This document shows positions 1 to 5,704 of a stretch of DNA of 10,071 nucleotides, piece after piece. A model generated the notes under the pieces. The model did not search any database. It was not told the DNA's origin and saw only the letters and a program-made list of their open reading frames with translations. The position numbers and the translations under genes were made by a program. Source of the stretch: an uncultured Lachnospiraceae bacterium. Lineage in GTDB: Bacteria; Bacillota; Clostridia; Lachnospirales; Lachnospiraceae. Numbering within the stretch: the first letter of the stretch is position 1; every line of letters begins with the position of its first letter. Where the stretch lies: assembly GCA_910577065.1 (NCBI GenBank), contig CAJTLD010000099.1, positions 1 through 10,071 on the forward strand, written 5' to 3'.

Positions 1-333
1 CGCAACCGCCGGAAACGCGCCGTCCATGGCGCATTCCGGCTTGCCCTGCCATCCGTGGCAGGGCATTGCTGGGAATCGCAGGGGATACTTAAGAGCCGCT
101 AAATCCTGTTACAATGCGAACGCCGCTTCCCCTGTCCTCTGGCTGACTGCGGTTTTGGCAGGCTTGCACGGTAAGCGGCTTTCGCTTTCTGAATGTTCTT
201 GATGGGTACAGCTTTTTGCCGAAGAGACAATATGGCTGTCAGGATTTTGTGGGAAGGGGAATCCTTCAAAATAATATTGAGCCGTCCGGAGTGAGATATT
301 GTGAGAAGTTGTGGTGCGGGAAAGGAGGCTTCC
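1..333 (+). other. Non-coding leader upstream of the jet operon
   Basis: No convincing gene lies here. Frame 1 is open from the first base to a stop at 100-102, but it encodes only about 33 residues that I do not recognise. The stretch contains a perfect 8-bp hairpin (43-64). It also has a 7-bp inverted repeat (GCCGCTT at 122-128 with AAGCGGC at 173-179), and AGCCGCT at 94-100 could pair with AGCGGCT at 174-180 instead. GAAGG/CCTTC arms occur at 253-257 and 263-267. I could not find a strong sigma-A promoter: TAATAT at 272-277 is the best -10-like hexamer, but it lacks a good -35. The operon promoter is presumably in this stretch or further upstream. Confidence 0.6.
43..64. repeat. Perfect 8-bp hairpin, 6-nt loop
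   Basis: GCCCTGCC at 43-50 is followed by a 6-nt loop (ATCCGT) and GGCAGGGC at 57-64. No T-run follows on either strand, so it is a poor intrinsic terminator. It could be part of a dispersed palindromic repeat or the remains of an upstream gene's terminator; the sequence alone does not decide. Confidence 0.5.
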
Positions 334-1770
334 ATGCAGGTAAAAAGCAGAGTGCCAGAGGATTTTTATAAACTGTTTTCCGGCAAATATACGGAATATT
401 ACCAGCTTGCGCTGATTGCCTTAAGCGAGGAATCCGCCGCTTCCTCTTTGCTTACAGGCTTAACCGAAGAAGACTGTCAGGACATCCTCCGTGAGAGGAT
501 GTCCTCTGTTATAGAGGAGGACGGCGGGGCCGAAGAGGAGGAGGGCGTCCGGCACGGGGCGGGCGTTCTGCGCCGCCTGGTTGCGTGGGGGTGGTTAAAG
601 CGGGATTTTGACGAAATGCGAAACAGCTATGTGATATCCGTTCCCGATTACAGCCAGATGTTTATCGACGTGTTCCGCAGGCTGTTCGACTGGGACAGCC
701 GGCAGGAACGGGGCAGCATCCTGGCGGTTTACAGCCATCTGTTTACATATCGGGCGGGAGCGGAGAAAAATAACGATCTGTTAAACGGCGCCCTTGAGGC
801 GTCGAAAGCTTTGCGGCGGATGCTTTCCGATCTGCAGGAGGGGATGCGCGGCTATTTTGAGGCGCTGGCCGAACAGAAAACGTTTCTGGGCGTCCAGGAA
901 GTCTTAGTGGGCGAAATCAATAACCGTGACAGCGGGCAGTATGCTATTTTAACGACGACGGACAGTTTTTACCGTTACAAAGAAGAAATCCGGGAACTTT
1001 TGGATCAAAATATTGCCGAAACGGCGGCGCAAAAACAGGCGCTTGCGGAAGCGGCGGGACAAACGCAGGAAAATCCGGAGGCCGGACGGCAGCGCGGCAA
1101 TGAGCGGTCTTCCTGTGAAGAGGCGCTTGGGCTGTTGTTTCGGATTGCCCGGGAATTTGAGGAAATTGAGAAGCGGTATAACCGGCTGATTGACCAGAAA
1201 CGGATGTTTGCCAAGCGGGCGGCGGCGCGTATGCGCTATATTCTCGCGGAAGGGGACGCGCAGGACGACCAGGCGAAAGAGTTTGTGCGGTTTTTGGAGC
1301 AAAGCCCCAGAAAAGAGCAGATTTTAGAGGATCTGGCGGGACGTCTGGGCCTGACCGGACCGTTTCGTATTCTCAAAGAAAAAAGCTTTTTTCGGCCGAG
1401 AAATACGGCAAAACGCGAGTTCTGCCCGCAGGAGGTGCAGCTGCAGAAGGGCGCGTCGGAAGGCTTTGATACGTATGTGGTAAAGCCGCTTTATACGCAG
1501 GCGCAGATTGCGGCGTTTCGCAGGGAGCATGAAACGGACGGCGTCTTTTGCGCGGACGCGCAGACGGTACGGGGCATAGAGGATTTGGAAAAGCTTCTGT
1601 TCGTCTGGCAGGAGGCGGCGGAAGATGCGGAAAGCACGGTGGAGGCGGAGACGGAAAAGACGTTTACTACGCCGGAAGGGTTCCGTTATTCCGGGTTTTC
1701 GGTGAGGAGGAAAAGAGAAGATGGTTCATTATCTGGAGGGGCTGTCTGTAACGGAGGCGGCAAAGCTTAA
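334..1770 (+). CDS. jetA: Wadjet system JetA (MksF-like kleisin, DUF5716 family)
   Basis: This 478-residue protein is the probable kleisin subunit of a Wadjet/MksBEF complex, a condensin-like machine that restricts plasmid DNA. The N-terminus, with RVPEDFYKLF at about residues 6-15 followed by a helical segment ending LTEEDCQDIL, matches my memory of the Clostridia-type JetA family (DUF5716). The middle (about residues 220-350) is strongly helical, as expected for a kleisin that bridges SMC heads. The ATG at 334 is preferred over the in-frame GTG at 301, because AAAGGAGG at 321-328 sits 5 nt before it. The gene overlaps jetB by 50 nt. The last 15 or so residues, read through that overlap, are Gly/Ser-rich and unlike the rest, so the tail may be dispensable. 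A perfect 11-bp hairpin lies inside the gene at 479-505. Family assignment is by recall, not by a profile search; the jetB and SMC neighbours support it. Confidence 0.82.
   Translation: MQVKSRVPEDFYKLFSGKYTEYYQLALIALSEESAASSLLTGLTEEDCQDILRERMSSVIEEDGGAEEEEGVRHGAGVLRRLVAWGWLKRDFDEMRNSYVISVPDYSQMFIDVFRRLFDWDSRQERGSILAVYSHLFTYRAGAEKNNDLLNGALEASKALRRMLSDLQEGMRGYFEALAEQKTFLGVQEVLVGEINNRDSGQYAILTTTDSFYRYKEEIRELLDQNIAETAAQKQALAEAAGQTQENPEAGRQRGNERSSCEEALGLLFRIAREFEEIEKRYNRLIDQKRMFAKRAAARMRYILAEGDAQDDQAKEFVRFLEQSPRKEQILEDLAGRLGLTGPFRILKEKSFFRPRNTAKREFCPQEVQLQKGASEGFDTYVVKPLYTQAQIAAFRREHETDGVFCADAQTVRGIEDLEKLLFVWQEAAEDAESTVEAETEKTFTTPEGFRYSGFSVRRKREDGSLSGGAVCNGGGKA
479..505 (+). other. 11-bp perfect hairpin inside jetA, with an overlapping alternative hairpin
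   Basis: Bases 479-489 pair perfectly with 495-505 around a 5-nt loop (CGTGA). Part of the 3' arm (502-505) can instead join TCCTCT at 502-507, which pairs with AGAGGA at 513-518. The two hairpins are mutually exclusive. They lie within codons about 49-62 of jetA and encode a charged helical stretch, so coding constraint and chance remain possible explanations. No T-run follows. Confidence 0.55.
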
Positions 1771-2362
1771 GAAAACGGTTGCCGCCCTGTTCCGGCAGAC
1801 CTGTATTTTGCAGGAAAAATACGATCCGGCTGCGCTTGCGCCAATCGACAACGAGCAGTACGGGATCTGCGTAAAGCACCGTCCGTTTCTGGAGGCGTAT
1901 CTGGAAGTGATGGGCTGCGAACTGGTGCATGACGCCAAGGAGCATATTTTCCGGATTACCGGAGAAGGCGTCCCGGCGGAAGCCGTCCCGAAATCCGCGG
2001 CAATCCTGATTTTGCTGGTTAAAATGATTTACCGGGATAAAATTATGGGAGAGGGGCTTATGGAGCCTGTTACGAACCTGGCGGAAATACGGGAGTACGG
2101 GAAAAATACCGGGCTGCTGAACGGGAAGCTGCCGGATTTGGAATGGAACGAGGCGCTCGGGCAGATGAAGCGGCACCAGATCATAGAGTACCCGGGGGCG
2201 CTTCGGGATATGGACGATACGACGCCGATTTATATTTACAGCGCCGTCAATCTCTATGTCAGCTTTGCCCTGCTGCATGAACTGATGGAACAGTACAAAG
2301 AGGAGGAGGTGGCGCCCGGTGAAACAGGCGAAAAAGATTTTTACCAGGATGCTTTTGAATAA
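1721..2362 (+). CDS. jetB: Wadjet system JetB (MksE-like KITE subunit)
   Basis: This 213-residue protein is the likely KITE (tandem winged-helix) subunit that binds the JetA kleisin next to the JetC heads, like MksE. Its size fits an MksE-like protein, though I see no sharp motif. It is rich in helices (about residues 10-35 and 85-115). It ends with a hydrophobic strand-like segment, TPIYIYSAVNLYVSFALL, at about residues 168-185 and an acidic tail. I recall Clostridia homologues annotated as DUF6063 beside DUF5716 genes, but this needs a profile search. The start is ATG 1721 with GAGGAGG at 1704-1710. It begins 50 nt inside jetA and ends 44 nt inside jetC, which suggests translational coupling and fixed subunit ratios. 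The role is assigned mainly from position between jetA and an SMC gene. Confidence 0.75.
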   Translation: MVHYLEGLSVTEAAKLKKTVAALFRQTCILQEKYDPAALAPIDNEQYGICVKHRPFLEAYLEVMGCELVHDAKEHIFRITGEGVPAEAVPKSAAILILLVKMIYRDKIMGEGLMEPVTNLAEIREYGKNTGLLNGKLPDLEWNEALGQMKRHQIIEYPGALRDMDDTTPIYIYSAVNLYVSFALLHELMEQYKEEEVAPGETGEKDFYQDAFE

Positions 2363-4799
2363 CTGGGGCGGGATTGCTCACCAGGTGATTTGTTTTCACG
2401 AGTCGGTCAACTTATTCAGCGGGAAAAGCGGTTCCGGAAAATCCACAGTTATGGACGCCATGCAGGTTGTGCTGTACGGAAGCATCCGCAATGATTTTTT
2501 AAACAGGGCGGCGGACGATACGAAAAACAAGCGGAGCGTGTTAAGCTATCTGCGCGGGGCGCAGAAAGACGGCACGGCAAACCGGGAGCATATGGATTTC
2601 GGCGCGCAGGTCGTACTGGAACTTTTGGATACGTCAACCGGGGAAACAGTATGTATCGGCGCGTCTTTTGAGGTGGCGGGCAGCGATCAGGAGGTGGGCA
2701 GATACTGGTTTTTCAGCCACACCGGGGGATTTCCGGCGGACAATTATCTGTCGGGCGGGACGGTCCCGTATACATACGCCGTTTTAAAGCGCCTGATCGA
2801 AGAGCGCAGCGCGCAGGCAAAAAACATGGCGGGCGTAAATATCAACCGCATTTATCCGACGCGGGAGGCGTATTTAAACGCTTTATGCGATACGATATTC
2901 GGCTATCTGGACGCCGGGCGGTTTAAAACCATGCAGAAAAGCGCGATCGCGCTGCGGATGGCAAACGGCACGGCGCAGTTTATCAAGGATTATATGTTTC
3001 CGAGAAGCAAAGAAGACACCGTTTCGGCCATCAGCGATCAGCTTGCCGCCTACCGCGAAATTAAGGAGCAGGTGGAAACGCTGGAAAACCAGATAGAATT
3101 GCTCGAAGAAATCCGGCTTCATGACGAGGCGCTTTGGGCTGCAAAAAAGGAGCAGAGCGACGTACAGACCGCGCTTCGGGTTTTGGATATCGAAGATAAA
3201 AAAGCGCATCTTGCCGCTAAAAAGGAGGAGCGGGAGGATCTTGCCGCGGCGCTTGCTTCCTGTGAGGCTAAGATAAAAGAACTGGCGGGAAGCCTGGCGG
3301 AACAAAGGGACGCGCAGGCGGCGCTTAAGGCAGAGCTGTTCGGCGGCGATTTCGGAAAAAAACGGGAGCAGCTTGCGCAGCTGCGGGAGACGATACGGCT
3401 GTTAAGCCATGAGGCGGCGGACTGGGCTGCCCTGACCAAGCGGCTTAAGCTGTGGGATGAAGCGGAGGGCATATGCGATTATGTCAGCAACCCGGTCAGA
3501 AACCTGCTGGAGCAGTTTGCGTGCGGCGCAGTAACGGAGGAATCGACCAATCGGTTGAAGAAGGGGTTAAAAGAAGCCTTTGATTCCGTGACGGATGAAA
3601 TCAACGATCTGCGGGACAGCCTGCGCGGCGTAACCGAGCAGTGCCGGGAGAAAAAAGAAATTTTAGACGATTTGAAAAAAGATAAAAAGCACTACGGAAA
3701 GGATTTAAAAGAGGCCAGGCGGAAGCTGAAAGAAGAACTGTCGCTTCGGTACGGGCACAGCGTGCAGGTGGAGGTTTTGGCGGATCTGTTCGACGTGACG
3801 GACGAAGCGTGGCGCAATGCGGTGGAAGGCAGCCTTGGGCGGATCAAGTTCGGGCTGATGGTAGAGCCGCAGTATGCCCCGGCCGCGGCGGAACTGTTTC
3901 GCAGGATGTCCCAGAAAGAGTACCAGTCGGTTGATTTGATCCAGACGGAAGCCATGATGCGGGACGCCCCGAAGGCGGAGCCGGGCACATTATACGACGT
4001 GGTGGCGACGGATATCCCCTATGCGGACGCGTGCTTAAAGCGGTATCTGGGGCATATTAAAAAATGCGGCACGGTAGAGCAGCTGCAGGCTGCCGGGCGC
4101 GGCGTGACGCAGGACTGCTACTCGTACCAGAATTATATGTTCCGCCATCTGAGGGCGCAGGATTACCGCTATCCGAGCATCGGCAGGAAGGTTTCCTTAA
4201 AGCAGGCGCGTGAACTGGAAGCGGAGGTGTATCAGTTAAACGCGCAGATGATTGCGCTGCAGCAGGAGATTGCCGCGTTAAGCCGGGTGAACGATCTGGA
4301 GCGGCTGTCGTCTTATACGCCTGGGCAGCTTGCGCAGCTTAAGGACGCCGCGTCCGGATTGAAAGCGTATGAACGCAGGGCAGAGAAATTGGAGGGCGAG
4401 CTTTTGGAACTGGAACGCGGCACGCTTGTCGCGGGGCAGAAGGAGCGGGAGGCGCAGCTTGCGGAAGAAATCCGCCGGATGGAGGAAACAAAAGAACGGC
4501 TGCAAAAAGACAGCGTGCGTTTTGCCGCGTTAAAAGGGGAACTGGATCGGGAAATATCGGACCGGGAAGAAACGCTTGGCCGGCTGACGGAAGGATTTTG
4601 GCCGGACCCGCAGATAAAGGGGGAGGCTGCCTGCGCCATAGAAGCGGGCGGGGCGGCCGGCTACAAAAAAGGCTGGCCAGGACGGCGGAAGCAGAAGAAG
4701 AACTGCGCGGCCGCGCCAGGATGCAGTTTATCAAAGCGTATCCGACGTATGATTTTTGCGGGACGGAGAAGGACAACACCGTGTACGACGAGCTGTTAA
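2319..4799 (+). CDS. jetC: Wadjet system JetC, N-terminal part (SMC/MksB-like ATPase), frameshifted
   Basis: This is the first part of the SMC-like motor that powers DNA loop extrusion in Wadjet. The GTG start at 2319 is supported by AGGAGGAGG at 2301-2309. Walker A is GKSGSGKST at residues 35-43, directly after a MksB/SbcC-like strand (VNLFS). Coiled coil runs over about residues 235-350 and 425-475. A globular hinge-like domain covers about 480-620. A returning coiled coil runs from about 625 to 755. The frame stays sensible to about base 4664. After the A6 tract at 4665-4670 it becomes Arg/Lys/Cys/Pro-rich and stops at 4799, typical of an out-of-frame tail. No signature or Walker B motif occurs in this frame; both are in the next reading frame at 5324-5437. 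One added base at the A6 tract would give a protein of about 1,109 residues, in keeping with full-length JetC. The 826-residue product as drawn would lack half of its ATPase head. Confidence 0.82.
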   Translation: MKQAKKIFTRMLLNNWGGIAHQVICFHESVNLFSGKSGSGKSTVMDAMQVVLYGSIRNDFLNRAADDTKNKRSVLSYLRGAQKDGTANREHMDFGAQVVLELLDTSTGETVCIGASFEVAGSDQEVGRYWFFSHTGGFPADNYLSGGTVPYTYAVLKRLIEERSAQAKNMAGVNINRIYPTREAYLNALCDTIFGYLDAGRFKTMQKSAIALRMANGTAQFIKDYMFPRSKEDTVSAISDQLAAYREIKEQVETLENQIELLEEIRLHDEALWAAKKEQSDVQTALRVLDIEDKKAHLAAKKEEREDLAAALASCEAKIKELAGSLAEQRDAQAALKAELFGGDFGKKREQLAQLRETIRLLSHEAADWAALTKRLKLWDEAEGICDYVSNPVRNLLEQFACGAVTEESTNRLKKGLKEAFDSVTDEINDLRDSLRGVTEQCREKKEILDDLKKDKKHYGKDLKEARRKLKEELSLRYGHSVQVEVLADLFDVTDEAWRNAVEGSLGRIKFGLMVEPQYAPAAAELFRRMSQKEYQSVDLIQTEAMMRDAPKAEPGTLYDVVATDIPYADACLKRYLGHIKKCGTVEQLQAAGRGVTQDCYSYQNYMFRHLRAQDYRYPSIGRKVSLKQARELEAEVYQLNAQMIALQQEIAALSRVNDLERLSSYTPGQLAQLKDAASGLKAYERRAEKLEGELLELERGTLVAGQKEREAQLAEEIRRMEETKERLQKDSVRFAALKGELDREISDREETLGRLTEGFWPDPQIKGEAACAIEAGGAAGYKKGWPGRRKQKKNCAAAPGCSLSKRIRRMIFAGRRRTTPCTTSC

Positions 4800-5647
4800 G
4801 ACGCTGCAGGAGCGACTTTGAGCCGAAATACAAAGCGGAGTTTGACCGGCAGTACGGCTTTATCTACCGGATGCTGCGTGAAAATGTGATTGCGGCGATC
4901 CACGGGGAAATTAAGGCGGCGAAGCGCCACCGCCGCGAGATTAACGCCATGCTTGCCAAAATCCGGTTTTCGGACAGTGTTTACCAGATTGACATTCTTC
5001 CGGCGGAGGATGAAAACCGCCAGTTTTATGAAATGCTGACGGCGGAGGAGTTAGACTTAAAGACGCCGGATTCACAGATGGACGGGCAGGTCAGCTTAGG
5101 GGACGACGCGTTTTACCGGAAGTATGAAAAGCAGTTAAAGCGCCTGACGGATAAATTTATGCCGCCAAGGGACGCCGATCCTTTAGCGCGGGCAAGCCAC
5201 AAAAAGGATATGGCGAAATATGCGGATTACCGGACCTATTTGAAGTTTTGCATGTACGAGCAGGCGCAGGATGAGAACGGGAATATCCGTAAGAATTATG
5301 TGGACGATATGGCGGGGCGCGATTCCGGGGGAGAAGGGCAGAACCCGAAATATGTGGCGCTGTTTGCCGGGTTTGCCATGCTTTATATGCAGCAGGGCAG
5401 CAGGGATACGAAGATTCGGCTGGTCATGCTTGACGAGGCGTTTTCTAAGATGGATAAGGAGCGCAGCGAAGTGTGCCTGCGGTATGCCAGGCAATTGGAC
5501 TTGCAGCTGGTTGTGTGCGTGCCGGACGAGCGTCTGCCGTCTTTGATCCGGAATGTGGACTGCGTATATGCGTTTCGGCGCGAGGGGAACCGGATTTCGA
5601 TGATTGGGATTGATAAAGGCGCGTATCTTAAGATGATGGAAGGATAA
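4598..5647 (+). CDS. jetC: JetC C-terminal part (signature and Walker B head), displaced by -1 frameshift
   Basis: This reading frame carries the rest of the SMC ATPase. Genuine JetC sequence probably starts near base 4665 (coiled coil LQKRLARTAEAEEELRGRAR), then FIKAYPTYDF. The ABC signature SGGEGQ is encoded from 5324. Walker B, IRLVMLDEAFSKMD, is encoded from 5414, with the DE pair at 5432-5437. A D-loop-like KMDKERSE and a VCVPDERLPSL segment follow. The TTG at 4598 is only the first possible start. GGAAGGA (4589-4595) stands 2 nt before it, too close for a good ribosome site. An internal ATG at 4721 is weakly preceded by AGG. Residues before about 4660 are Gly/Arg-rich and look non-coding in this frame. 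If not joined to the first part, the protein has no Walker A and could act only by pairing with it. The bidirectional terminator follows 3 nt after the stop. Confidence 0.78.
   Translation: MAGPADKGGGCLRHRSGRGGRLQKRLARTAEAEEELRGRARMQFIKAYPTYDFCGTEKDNTVYDELLRRCRSDFEPKYKAEFDRQYGFIYRMLRENVIAAIHGEIKAAKRHRREINAMLAKIRFSDSVYQIDILPAEDENRQFYEMLTAEELDLKTPDSQMDGQVSLGDDAFYRKYEKQLKRLTDKFMPPRDADPLARASHKKDMAKYADYRTYLKFCMYEQAQDENGNIRKNYVDDMAGRDSGGEGQNPKYVALFAGFAMLYMQQGSRDTKIRLVMLDEAFSKMDKERSEVCLRYARQLDLQLVVCVPDERLPSLIRNVDCVYAFRREGNRISMIGIDKGAYLKMMEG
4655..4678 (+). other. Frameshift site in jetC: A6 tract in the loop of a short hairpin
   Basis: GGCCGGC at 4655-4661 can pair with GCTGGCC at 4672-4678, with one G-U wobble, leaving a 10-nt loop that contains the six A residues at 4665-4670. 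Upstream codons start at positions divisible by 3, and downstream sense codons start one base earlier. A single lost base therefore explains the break. With a seventh A the reading becomes Tyr-Lys-Lys-Arg-Leu-Ala-Arg, joining two coiled-coil segments smoothly. A mutation, an assembly or base-calling indel, or slippage could each produce this. The exact position of the shift between about 4600 and 4690 is inferred. Confidence 0.65.
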
Positions 5648-5650
5648 AAA

Positions 5651-5697
5651 GGCAGAGGGGCTGTCGGGAAAGAACAGCCCCCCTGCCGGTTTGTTTT
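5651..5697. terminator. Bidirectional intrinsic terminator between jetC and the glucosaminidase gene
   Basis: GGCAGAGGGGCTGT (5651-5664) pairs with ACAGCCCCCCTGCC (5674-5687), with one A-C mismatch and a 9-nt loop. On the plus strand a T-rich stretch (GGTTTGTTTTG) follows. On the minus strand the stem is followed directly by five T residues (5646-5650 read in reverse), a textbook terminator for the convergent gene. It lies in the 57-nt gap between two convergent stop codons, so it probably ends both transcripts. Confidence 0.88.
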
Positions 5698-5704
5698 GCA
5701 GAAA

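Noticed and set aside
301..333. In-frame upstream GTG at 301 as the jetA start
   Set aside because: No ribosome site precedes it, whereas ATG 334 has AAAGGAGG at the right distance.
99..335. Minus-strand 78-residue open frame
   Set aside because: It has no ribosome site or recognisable sequence and overlaps the jetA start region; its composition looks random.
1667..2278. Minus-strand 203-residue open frame opposite jetB
   Set aside because: It is a shadow of jetB on the opposite strand, with Arg/Gln/Asn-rich composition and no start signal.
4664..4671. Canonical programmed -1 frameshift heptamer in jetC
   Set aside because: The in-frame reading is C AAA AAA G, so the P-site codon would have to re-pair with CAA. 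It does not match X XXY YYZ.
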